DNA from: Thermoplasmata archaeon | GTDB lineage: Archaea; Thermoplasmatota; Thermoplasmata; Lutacidiplasmatales; UBA184 | Assembly: GCA_021796385.1 (NCBI GenBank) | Contig: JAJYXQ010000033.1 | Location: 1 to 64,000 of the forward strand | Direction: 5' to 3' | DNA: 64,000 nucleotides | Notes under the pieces: model-generated | What the model was told of the DNA's origin: nothing | Databases searched by the model: none | What the model saw: only the letters and a program-made list of their open reading frames with translations | Program-made: the position numbers and the translations under genes | Shown: one piece after another, positions 32,122-41,900 of the stretch | Numbering within the stretch: position 1 is the stretch's first letter | Layout of the letters: each line of letters starts with the position of its first letter

Positions 32122-33591
32122 ATGACCAAGCTTAGGACTCTGATTGACACCAACGTCATCATTGCCCTCGAGGACGACAAGAAGCTCGAAGAGGAAGTCA
32201 CCACGTTCTATCGGGAGGCGTCCAAGAACAGCACCCTCCTGATCCACCCCCGCATCGGGGAAGACATTCAACGAGACAAAGATGCCCAACGGCTTGAAAA
32301 AACTCTATCGAAGGTTGCGAAGTACGAGACCCTCGAAGACCCACCAAGGCCCACTGATGAGTTCCTTCGGAGAATAGGTGCCAAGAGGAACCCCCACGAC
32401 TTGGTCGATGCCGACTTGCTCTACACCGTCCACAAGCATTGCGTGAACTTCCTTGTCACACAAGACGCTGAAATCCACCGCTGGGCGAAGGATCTTGGTC
32501 TGAGCGAGCAGGTCCTCCGTGTTCCCCAAGCTGCTGCGTTCTTCCAACAACTCTCACGAAGGTACGTTCCCAGACATTCCCTCGTTCAGCACCTTCCGGT
32601 GCATAATCTGGACATCTCGGACCGATTCTTCGACAGCTTGCGGAGATCGTACGGTGATTCCAAGTTTGATGACTGGTTCCGCAGAATTTCCAGGGAGGGA
32701 CGGATGTGCTGGGCCATCGTCGAGGGTGGTGCTGTCCGAGCCATTTGCATCTACAAGGAGGAGCGAGACGCCGCAGACTCTCCTCAGATACCCTTGCCGA
32801 CGCTCAAGCTGGCCACATTCAAGGTGGATGACGCTCTCTCAGGGATGAAGGTAGCCGAGTTGATGCTGAAGCTGGCGTTCCAGTATGGTGTCAAGAATCA
32901 CCTTGAGAGCGTTTACCTTACCACGTACCCAGCGAATGAGTCTCTCCGGTATGTGATCGAGGATTTCGGCTTTTGCCAAGTTGGCACAAAGGGGGAGGAA
33001 CTGGTCTACGTCAAGAACCTCAGTCAGCCCGCAAACATTCCAACTGCCATTCCCCCGTTGACCTACGCAATACTCTACTATCCCCTGTATCTCGATGGCC
33101 CCGAGGTTCGGAAGTTCATCGTACCGATTCAACCTTCCTATCACGACCGCCTCTTCCCAGATTGTCCTGGCGGTCGGCAGATGTCGCTGCGGGAGTTCTC
33201 TGAAGCCATCCCTGAGGGGAACACCATCAAGAAGGCGTACATCTGCAAATCTAAGATCCGTGGAATCAGACCCGGCGACCTGTTGCTGTTCTACAGGTCA
33301 CATGATCGAAGGGAGCTTACCACCGTTGGGGTGGTGGAAAGGGCGGTACGCACCAAGGAACCATCGGAAGTTGCGGCATTGGTCAGCAACCGGACGGTTT
33401 ACACCTACGGGGAGATCAGCCACCTCGCCTCGAAGGGGGCGCTCGCCATCATCTTCCGTCACCACGTCAATCTTGCGAAGCCCGTCCCCGCGCAGCAACT
33501 GACTGAGGACTACCATGTGCCAGGGCCAATCCAGAGCATAAGGGAGATAAGCCACGAGACCTACGTCAAAATTGCGGGGGCTTGGAAGTGA
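32122..33591 (+). CDS. PIN-GNAT-EVE/ASCH-like multidomain protein
   Basis: N-term LRTLIDTNVIIALEDDKK (PIN-like), middle KVAELMLKLAFQYGVKNHLESVYLTTYPANESLRYVIEDFGFCQVG (GNAT-like), C-term GIRPGDLLLFYRSHDRRELTTVGVVERA (EVE/ASCH-like). ATG at 32122 preferred. Confidence 0.7.
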   Translation: MTKLRTLIDTNVIIALEDDKKLEEEVTTFYREASKNSTLLIHPRIGEDIQRDKDAQRLEKTLSKVAKYETLEDPPRPTDEFLRRIGAKRNPHDLVDADLLYTVHKHCVNFLVTQDAEIHRWAKDLGLSEQVLRVPQAAAFFQQLSRRYVPRHSLVQHLPVHNLDISDRFFDSLRRSYGDSKFDDWFRRISREGRMCWAIVEGGAVRAICIYKEERDAADSPQIPLPTLKLATFKVDDALSGMKVAELMLKLAFQYGVKNHLESVYLTTYPANESLRYVIEDFGFCQVGTKGEELVYVKNLSQPANIPTAIPPLTYAILYYPLYLDGPEVRKFIVPIQPSYHDRLFPDCPGGRQMSLREFSEAIPEGNTIKKAYICKSKIRGIRPGDLLLFYRSHDRRELTTVGVVERAVRTKEPSEVAALVSNRTVYTYGEISHLASKGALAIIFRHHVNLAKPVPAQQLTEDYHVPGPIQSIREISHETYVKIAGAWK

Positions 33592-34037
33592 CGGTAATCA
33601 TCCTTTCGATCAAGAGGAAATACGCCGAGGCAATCCTCTCAGGCGTCAAGAAGTGCGAACTCAGGAAAGGTTCGTTTCCTCGGGATGTCAGTCTTGCGCT
33701 CATCTACTCCTCGAACCACGATGGGCTCATCACGGGCTGGTTCACGGTGAAACGCAAGGTGGAAGGCACGCCTAAGCAAGTCTGGGAAAAGTTTTCAGAA
33801 GATGCTCATATCAGCAAAGAGGATTTCGACCGGTACTACGAGGGCTCGAAGAAGGCAGTTGCGCTTGTCATTGGGAAATATCAGAAGCTGGATGCCCCTA
33901 TCAATCCCTTCAAGGAGTTCAAGGGGTTTGTAGCTCCTCAGTCATTCATGTACCCCCGAGAGAGCGACATGACCCTCTTGACCCAGAGAATCGAACCGCT
34001 ACGGGAGCAGACTCTGGAAAGCAGACTCGGCCCCTGA
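33582..34037 (+). CDS. ASCH domain protein
   Basis: VIILSIKRKYAEAILSGVKKCELRKGSFPRDVSLALIYSSNHDGLITGWFTV; overlaps the upstream gene. Confidence 0.75.
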   Translation: MEVTVIILSIKRKYAEAILSGVKKCELRKGSFPRDVSLALIYSSNHDGLITGWFTVKRKVEGTPKQVWEKFSEDAHISKEDFDRYYEGSKKAVALVIGKYQKLDAPINPFKEFKGFVAPQSFMYPRESDMTLLTQRIEPLREQTLESRLGP

Positions 34038-34192
34038 AGCGCCCCCTCCGGTCACTGTCCTCTCTGGCGCCGTTGATTCTCCCTGTATTCGAGAAGCCTG
34101 CGTATGCGCTCTCTCTCGGCAGCTTCTCGCTTTGCGCCCTCGCCACCGATCTCGTGGATGTTGGCGCTTCCACCAACGACGTCCGCTGACCA
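34021..34192 (-). pseudogene. 172-bp duplicated fragment of the surface-protein gene 3' end
   Basis: 169/172 identical by eye to 43391-43562; minus-strand translation ends GGEGAKREAAERERIRRLLEYRENQRRQRGQ*. Confidence 0.8.
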
Positions 34193-34200
34193 AGTTCAGG
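34182..34200. repeat. Left copy of 19-bp inverted repeat
   Basis: TCCGCTGACCAAGTTCAGG; reverse complement at 38724-38742. Confidence 0.75.
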
Positions 34201-34338
34201 AGAGGTTTCCACTTTGTCGGGACCCGGCTGGGAGTGGAACAACCTACCGGTGAGAACACAGCAGACACGATAATGTCGAATCCGTCAGCAACACCCCACT
34301 AGGTGGCCCGGAAACGGTCTCCTTCCCGGCTTGGACAA

Positions 34339-37300
34339 TTATCCCTTTTTCTCAGGGGAAGATCCGGTCCCCTCTTTGGTCTCTATTGATTCTGCAGACT
34401 TTCCCTCTTCAGACCCACCCATCGACGGGGTCTTCACAGGTGCCCGGGACTTGAGCTTCTTTATCGTCAGCACGATCACGATCGTTGCTGCCGCAGCGGC
34501 GATGGCCTCAATTAGAAAGTATCCGTCGAGACCGGGAAGGCCAAGGAAGCTTGGTGTTGGCTTGACGTGGATCAAGAGGGAGGTGTTCGACCAAACAGTC
34601 TTCCCGTTCAGCCCGACCTCCAAATAGAGAATCACGGACCCGGTCCTCGACCCGGCTCGAAAGAGGGTCGAAGGACCGGCGGTCGTGCTAAGGGTGCCCA
34701 TCGTATTATCGGACAACGACCAAGCATACGTGAGCCCAGACCCAGGGCATGGCCCTCCAGTGCAAACTGGGGTGGCTGTGAAATTCACAGAGGTTCCGAC
34801 CTGGAGAACTTCGGAAGAGGGGTTTACGCTCACCGAAGTGAGCGAGATGCTGGTGAGCGGTGCCGGGGTCACATGCACCGATCCTCCCGCTATGGTGACC
34901 GTTCCTGTATAATCATAGTTCGGGTACCCAGTCACAGTGATGGAGAAGGCATACGTCCCATTGGGCTCGTAGAAGACGATGGAGGGTCCGGTGGAGTTTT
35001 TCGTTATGGAAGTGTCAGGGTTGGAGGCACTGAAACCAGCCCCGGTGCCCGATAGAACCACCGACCACATAGTCCCATTCGGGACACCTGCTGGTGCCTC
35101 GAAAGTGAGCGGATAAACGTACGTGATGGTCACCGTAACCGAGACCGCCAGTCCAGAGACCGTCACAAGGCCACTAGTGGGCACGACCCGCCAGAAATTG
35201 TTCAAAGGCCCGACAGAGAAGGCGTAAGAGCCGTTCCTATCGTGGAAGATAATGGTCGAGGTACTTGAACTCAGTACCGTCCCGTTCAGATTAACTTGCC
35301 AAGTGGCGCCCGGAGTGAATCCGGTTTCTTGGAAGGTGACGGGGTACGTCGCTCCGGACACAACAGAGAAATGGATCTGCACCGTGATAGATGCTCCCGT
35401 CACGTTTACGATACCAGACGAAGGGGTAGCTGCGTAGCCGATTACTGAGCCCACTGTGTAAACATAGGAACCATTCGGTTCCACAAATCCAATGGATTGG
35501 GCTGAGGAGTTCGTGACTCCTCCCAGAGTAACGCTCCAGGAGGTACCGGACGGAATGCCCGTTTCTGTGAAAATCACAGGGAATGTGGCATTGTGGATTG
35601 GCCCTACCGATGTAATAGTGCCTCCGTAATAGTTGTCGATGTAAATGTTCCCATTGGAAGGATCATACGCTTGGTAGACGTCCCCGTACCCAATGTCGAC
35701 GCTCCCGAGGGACGCGTATGTTGTGTCGGAGAGGTAACTCACTACGGGAGTCGAGTTGACAACATGGCCCACCACGATTGCGTTCTGTGCCGGGTCGTAT
35801 GAGATCCCGGTGGGGTCGGCGGGAAGAGGGATGCTCGCGACCACCTTGTGGAGGGTGTCGGAGATGACGCTCACGTTGCTACTTCCCGTATTGCTAACGA
35901 ATATCTCTCCTTGGGCCGGGTCGTAAGCCATCCATTCATTTGGATAGGTGCCCACGGCGATGTTTGACACTACCTTGTTGGTAGTGTCGTTGATGACGCT
36001 TACGTTGTTGTAATCTTGGTTGACTGCGTAAATCTCCCCCGTTCCCGGGTCGTAGACGATTCCCTGTTCGCCGAACGAAGCCCCGATCCGCGCCACCACG
36101 GCCTCGGTGGTGACATTGATGACCGAAATGCCACCCCCGATGCAAGAGACAAAAAGCTCCCCTTTTTGACTGTCGTACGCGATACCCTCAGGGCCAAATC
36201 CTCCGGATGAGATGTTAGCTACGAGGTTGTCCGTGGAATCGGAGATCACGCTGATGTCCCCGGCGAGAACATCGGACACGAAGATCTCTCCCTTGACTGG
36301 GTCATACGCAACCGCGAAAGGGTTGGAGAGGGTGGGAATGACCTTCACGACCTTCCCTGTCGATGTCGAGACCACGACCACGCCCGCGCCGCTCTGATTG
36401 GCAACGAAAAGTTCCCCCCGGGCAGAATCGTAGGCCAACTGCATCGGATGGATCCCGATGGGGACTGTGGCGGCTACTGCGTACGAGCTGCTGGAGATCA
36501 CGGTCAGCGTGCTGGTCTCTGAGTTCGCTACGACGGCCTCCCCAGTCCTAGGGTCCACACACACGCTCGTCGGCCAGATGTCCGTGTTGACGCTCCCAAG
36601 AATCGTGTACGTCGTGTCAGAAACAGCCGAGACCACATCATTGAAGTAATCCACTACCAAGACTGCGTGGCGGGACGGATCGTAGGCAATCGAGATTGGA
36701 TGAGGCCCCGACGAGAAGTTCGCCACAACTTTGTTGGTGGCATCGGAGATTACGCTGACGTTCCTGGTTCCCGGGGTCGCCACGAAAACCTCCCCAGTAC
36801 CCGAATCAAACGCGGCAGACGCGGGGCCGGTTCCCACGGAGGTCTGAGCGATAACGGTACGATTCGAAACTGTAATGACACTGACCGTGTTTGAGCCGTC
36901 GTTGCCCACAAACACTTCCCCCTTCGCAGTATCGATCGCAAGAGCGTCCGGGGTGGTGCCAACGGCGATTGTACCAACTACCCTGTCGCTTGTGTCGTTG
37001 ATCACACTAACGTTTGCCGACCCTCCGTTTGCCACAAAGACCTCCCCTGCGGCGGGATCGTAAGCGACTGCATCTGGAGAAGACCCTACCGTGATGTTTG
37101 TGATGGCCTTGCCCGTGGCCTCAGAGAAGACACCGACTCTATCCGTTGAGGCTTGCGCAGCAAAAACCACGCCCTTCCCCGTGTCAACGGTGAGAGCTTG
37201 GGCGGTGTACCCCAAAGAGAAGTTAGCGATCAACTGATTCGAAGTGGGAGTTAGCACACTGACCGATTCTGAGATCGAGTTGGCAACGAACACCTCCCCG

Positions 37301-37662
37301 GAGGTGCCATTGCAGACGACGGCCTGCGGCATCCCCTCATCTTGGGCGATGTAATTGCCCTTCACAATGGTGTTGTTGCTCAGTACGAGAGTGTTCAATG
37401 TCCGGTCGATGAAAGCCTGGGGGACGGGGGTACCCGCGGGGTGGGGACGGACGGCCCGTTCAGAAGTCGTCGCGTCGGAAGTGGGCGTAACAAAAGGGGA
37501 GACGGGACCTAGAAGAAAGTGAGCAGGCGTGATGTCTTCGCTCTGTGCTATACTTCCATAAGAGCGGGCAGATGCTCTTCCGCCAACCAATCCCTGGGCC
37601 GGGAGGAGTAGAATGATCACGACCAACGCCAGTTTCGCCCGCGATAGGCCTCTCAGAGGCAT
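34339..37662 (-). CDS. Giant surface YVTN beta-propeller protein with C-terminal TM anchor
   Basis: Signal peptide from internal ATG (MPLRGLSRAKLALVVIILLLPAQGLVGG, codon ends 37662); repeated YDPAxGEVFVANxGSxxVSVI motifs; C-terminal YFLIEAIAAAAATIVIVLTIKKLKSR. Confidence 0.8.
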   Translation of the reverse strand: MPLRGLSRAKLALVVIILLLPAQGLVGGRASARSYGSIAQSEDITPAHFLLGPVSPFVTPTSDATTSERAVRPHPAGTPVPQAFIDRTLNTLVLSNNTIVKGNYIAQDEGMPQAVVCNGTSGEVFVANSISESVSVLTPTSNQLIANFSLGYTAQALTVDTGKGVVFAAQASTDRVGVFSEATGKAITNITVGSSPDAVAYDPAAGEVFVANGGSANVSVINDTSDRVVGTIAVGTTPDALAIDTAKGEVFVGNDGSNTVSVITVSNRTVIAQTSVGTGPASAAFDSGTGEVFVATPGTRNVSVISDATNKVVANFSSGPHPISIAYDPSRHAVLVVDYFNDVVSAVSDTTYTILGSVNTDIWPTSVCVDPRTGEAVVANSETSTLTVISSSSYAVAATVPIGIHPMQLAYDSARGELFVANQSGAGVVVVSTSTGKVVKVIPTLSNPFAVAYDPVKGEIFVSDVLAGDISVISDSTDNLVANISSGGFGPEGIAYDSQKGELFVSCIGGGISVINVTTEAVVARIGASFGEQGIVYDPGTGEIYAVNQDYNNVSVINDTTNKVVSNIAVGTYPNEWMAYDPAQGEIFVSNTGSSNVSVISDTLHKVVASIPLPADPTGISYDPAQNAIVVGHVVNSTPVVSYLSDTTYASLGSVDIGYGDVYQAYDPSNGNIYIDNYYGGTITSVGPIHNATFPVIFTETGIPSGTSWSVTLGGVTNSSAQSIGFVEPNGSYVYTVGSVIGYAATPSSGIVNVTGASITVQIHFSVVSGATYPVTFQETGFTPGATWQVNLNGTVLSSSTSTIIFHDRNGSYAFSVGPLNNFWRVVPTSGLVTVSGLAVSVTVTITYVYPLTFEAPAGVPNGTMWSVVLSGTGAGFSASNPDTSITKNSTGPSIVFYEPNGTYAFSITVTGYPNYDYTGTVTIAGGSVHVTPAPLTSISLTSVSVNPSSEVLQVGTSVNFTATPVCTGGPCPGSGLTYAWSLSDNTMGTLSTTAGPSTLFRAGSRTGSVILYLEVGLNGKTVWSNTSLLIHVKPTPSFLGLPGLDGYFLIEAIAAAAATIVIVLTIKKLKSRAPVKTPSMGGSEEGKSAESIETKEGTGSSPEKKG

Positions 37663-37979
37663 GACTTCCGTGAGCGGTCTCAGGGCTAAAGACTTTTCGC
37701 CATCTTGGCCTATGTGGACTTTCGCACTTTCTGGGAGTCCCCCACCCATCGATAGATAGAGCGTAGCTGACCCGCCTCGATCCTCAGTGAGACGCTTCCA
37801 GTGGAACTCCACCCTTATGGAACGATGCTCAGCGTCGTCTAGTTGTGACGCCAACACTCCACGGAGCAGGAGGCAAACCATGACCAAGGAAACCTCACCC
37901 TGCGAGTAGGAAGCCTTCGTTTCACTGGAAGTGCACCGACCCGCCGCTCGTGTCCCCCTTCCACGATGGAAAGCCGCGG

Positions 37980-38440
37980 AGACGTGACCTCTCCTGCTGG
38001 CCCTCTTCTCCACAGTCTTCACCGACCCCGCATTCGCCATCTTCAAGGAGCTGGCCACCGCTTGGGCGCTCTTCCAGTCCGCTGCACCGTCACCGGCCTG
38101 ATTCGGGGAGGGGGTCTCCTCGACAAGCGCCCCCATGATGCCTACCACCGGCTGGTCCGCGCCGCCTCCTGGTCCCTCGACGAACTCTGGACGCCCACGG
38201 CCCGACTGCTTGCGCACCACTTCGCTCCTGAGGGACGAATCGCCCTCCTCACCGACGACACCCTTTTTCCACCGCCCGGGGCGCCACATCAACAGTGCCG
38301 GCACTCTCCGGGACGCCGTGCACTCTGGGGTCAAGAGCGTGGTCTACGACCGCGGCCTCAATCTGGTGCCCCTGACTTTGCGGGTCCGTCTTTCTTGGGT
38401 TGGAGAGCCATTTGCTCTCCCCTTGGATATCCGTCTAGAC
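37980..38440 (+). pseudogene. Frameshifted DDE transposase remnant (IS701/DDE_5-like)
   Basis: GLLDKRPHDAYHRLVRAASWSLDELWTPTARLLAHHFAPEGRIALLTDDTLF in one frame continues as HRPGRHINSAGTLRDAVHSGVKSVVYDRGLNLVPLTLRVRLSWVGEPFALPLDIRL in another. Confidence 0.7.
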
Positions 38441-38660
38441 CAAGGTATCGACTACACCGCAAGCGCCTATCGGGGGGCCCACATCGAATCGGGGCACATA
38501 CCCAGACTTCATGAGATCGTTTTGGAATTTTGGCGTGTACAAGGGGGGCGGGGGATCCCCACCCCAACATGGGGAGGTGACCAGTTGGCTCACCTCGGCG
38601 GGGACCGAAGGCTACCCCTCGTCCCCTGCACCCCCGACGGCCACCTCGTCCGGCTCTTTG
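38436..38660. repeat. Copy A of a ~225-bp dispersed repeat
   Basis: Starts TAGACCAAGGTATCGACTACACCGCAAGCGCC and ends near CTACCCCTCGTCCCCTGCACCCCCGACGGCCACCTCGTCCGG; diverged copy at ~47009-47235. Confidence 0.7.
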
Positions 38661-38723
38661 GGGTCGTCCTGCACGATTAGGATGAAGTTCCGCCCGATGA
38701 GATGCCTCGGCAGCCAGACATGA

Positions 38724-38742
38724 CCTGAACTTGGTCAGCGGA
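38724..38742. repeat. Right copy of 19-bp inverted repeat
   Basis: CCTGAACTTGGTCAGCGGA, exact reverse complement of 34182-34200. Confidence 0.75.
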
Positions 38743-38904
38743 GTCGATTCTTCGGCGAGGAATCTGTAGCGCTACACCGTTCCCCCGCCTTTCCCCTCAC
38801 GCCGAAATGAACTGCGCAACAGATTCCTCGTGGAGAGTCCCGGGGCCTAGTAAGGATTGGTATGCCCTAGGGTGGTCCAAGGTGGCCATCCTCCTTCTGG
38901 GCTC

Positions 38905-41900
38905 CTACTTATCTCCCTGATCTCTCGGTTTGTCGGTCTGATCCACTCCGAATCTACTCTTTTCTCTCCGCTCCTTCTTTGCCCGTTCTATGAGAATCTG
39001 GGTTCGTTTCTCGGCGTCAATCTTCTCGCCGGGGTCACGACTGTCTATGCCCCGGTCCGACTGCACCCGCATCTCCATCGGTTGGAGAACCTCCTTCGGG
39101 AGAGGTTTCTGCCCCTTCAACTGAGGATTGACATCTTCGGGTCGAATTGTCTTGAAGGGCGTCTCCTCTTCCAGCGAGCCCCGCTCCTTTCCCACAGGAT
39201 GGATGTCCTGAAGTGTGGTCCCTTTCTCTAGTCGGATCGCCTGATACGTACCGGTATTCTTCCCAGATGGGAGCTGGGGCCGCTTCGAGGTTTCTGCCAC
39301 TCTCCGAGTGTCCCTTTCCCTTTGACTTCCGATGAACCGTCGGGCGACCTTCCGGCCTAATGGGGTGAGTACGAAGACCGTCGCCTCGGAGTCCTTCTTC
39401 GTCCCTCGGGCAATCAGCTTTGCCATGCTAAGGGCTCCAAGGACGGCGAAAAGGGCATCATCACTCAGATGTACCTCCTGCTTTACTCCGTCAAGGCTCC
39501 GTGGCTTGCTCGCAAGGCTCTGCATCACGGCATAAACATCGGCGGGGGAAGGACCAGTCAAGCTCGATGTCGAAGGTTCTGTTCTTCCTCCGGGCGGTGT
39601 AGAGAACTCAGCGTCCCTGATGCGCGGGCTGACGTCAGCTCTTGGAGTCTCCTCGACCCGGACTCCTTCAGGCGTGATCTTGAGGGAGAATGACCGGTAT
39701 GGATCCAATTCAGGGGCCGTTCCAGACATCGAGGCACTGCCCAAAGTCGTTCCTGCAGGGCCCATGGTGTACGTTCCGTAGGCGCGGGCGGTCTCGGCGG
39801 ACTCATCCCAATCACCGGGTGACACTGAGATTCCATCCATGTAGCCGACAGGCGGTTTGGGAGGGATGGGCGAACTCTCAATAGGGGGAGGGGTTGGTGC
39901 GAAACCACTCTCATCGTCCTTCCGTCTTCGCAGGAGAAGACCAGCCAATAATACTGTGAATCCAACAACGATAAGCAGAATCAACCCCAAGAGCCACCAT
40001 GGGAAAGCTTGACCCGCAGGACTCACACTGAGCGGGAGTACTTTCACCTCGACTGCATTAGATCGGACAATCACGTTCTGGGAGTCTCTGACCCACGCGA
40101 CGTACGTGTAAGTTCCCGGATGGGTAATCGCAAAGGTCCAAGTGGTGCCGGCCTGACTCACATTCGACCCGTTCACCGACCAGATGACTACGTAAGGTCC
40201 GATCCCTCCGGATATGGCGACGTTCAAGGAAATGGCCCCACCCGCAATGATCTGGGTTTCGTTGGATGAGAGAACCGCTGTCAAGAAGCCTGATTCCACA
40301 GACAACCTGGCAGTTGCAGTCGCGCTGTGTCCAACCGAATCGTTGACAAACACACGGACGGTGTAAATGCCCTCCAGTGTAGGAGTGCAACTGAACGTCG
40401 ACTCATTCATAGTTACGCAGCCTGGTGGCAAGCCGTCGTAGGAATAAGTGAAGGTTCCAATCCCTCCAGTAGTGGTGACCGAGGCAGTCGATGTCGAGTT
40501 TACCATCACTACCGATGGGTAGAAAGTAAAGGACACGATCTGCGGCCCTCCGGCTACCTGCGTCACTGTCAAGGTTGTGTTACCCGATGCGGAATGTCCG
40601 GCCTGATCGGTTACGATGACAGTCACGTTGAAGACCCCTGCCGAAGAGGGACGACACGGAAAACTCGAAGCGTCCAACGCTTGACACTGACCAGGGGGAA
40701 GTCCGCTGTAATGGTAGCTCAGAGTACCCTTCCCACCTATCGTAGCTACCGTGAAGTTCGCCAGAGAACCGACGCTGATACTGGCGGGGCTAACCAAGAA
40801 CTCTGATACCATCAGCTGAGTGGTATTCGAGGTCACCGTGAAGGTTGCTTTGTAACTGGCGGAATCGCCCGCGCCGTCTGTAACGGACACGGTAACGGTG
40901 CAGTTGCACACTGAAGTGGGTGTGCAAGGTAGGCTAGACGCATTCTGGGAACTGCACCCGGCGGGCAACCCAGTGTATGTATAGGTGTACGGCGCGGTCC
41001 CCCCGGCGACGGTCACGTTAAGTTGGATTGTATCACCGAGTATGGCAATGCTTGGAGTTGCTGTGAAAGAGGCGATGCTTAAGGGTCCATTCACAACGAC
41101 TTTCACTGCATTGGACACAGAGGAGTATCCGGGAACCCCCGAGTCGGCGACTGTCGCACAGTAGTTCGTGGTTCCGGCGGTTGACGTGGATGGAGAGTAG
41201 TAAGTTCCAGAAGTTCCAGTGTACGCTGAGGCCGCGTCACAACTGAGGTTCAGGGATTTGTACCATTCCACGGTCACTCCATTTGGTCCATTGTAACCAA
41301 CGGAGGCAGTGAGTTGAGCTGGAGTCTGTCCAATGTCGTACTTAAGTGGCCCGACTGGAGATACAGAGATTGTGGGGTCGGCGGTCACGCTTACCTCCAC
41401 GGCATTCGAGGTTGACTGGTACCCAGCGACCCCGCTGTCAAAGACCACGGCGCAGTAGTACGTCGTTCCTGCGTTCGTTGTTGGCGGACCGTAGCTTGTG
41501 ATCGAAACGCCCAAATTTGTGGAGCTAGCTCCGCAACCACCACTGAGAGAACTGTACCACTCAATTGAAACGGAGTTGGGACCAGCATAGGTCACTGTAG
41601 CGCTTAGCGTCCCTGCGGACTGGCCCACATCGTATCTCAAGGGCCCCGAAGGGGCGACATTGACCGTCGGATCTGCGTAGACAGTGTAGGCCGCAGACGC
41701 TGTCGCCTGCTGAGCCAGACTGTCTGTCACGGTGACCGCGATGTTGTAACTTCCCGGCGCACCCGGAGCACAAGAGAAAGTACTGGTGGTTGGGGATGGC
41801 GAACACCCGGTTCCGGCGTACGAATAGGTGAAAGGCTTCTCTCCTCCGTTAGTTCCTGTGGTACAAGTTGCTGCCTCTCCCAAATCGAGTTTTGTGGAAG

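Noticed and set aside
37663-38334. ORF-track N-terminal extension of the 34339-38334 ORF
   Set aside because: The extension reads antisense through a transposase remnant; a clean signal peptide starts at the ATG ending at 37662.
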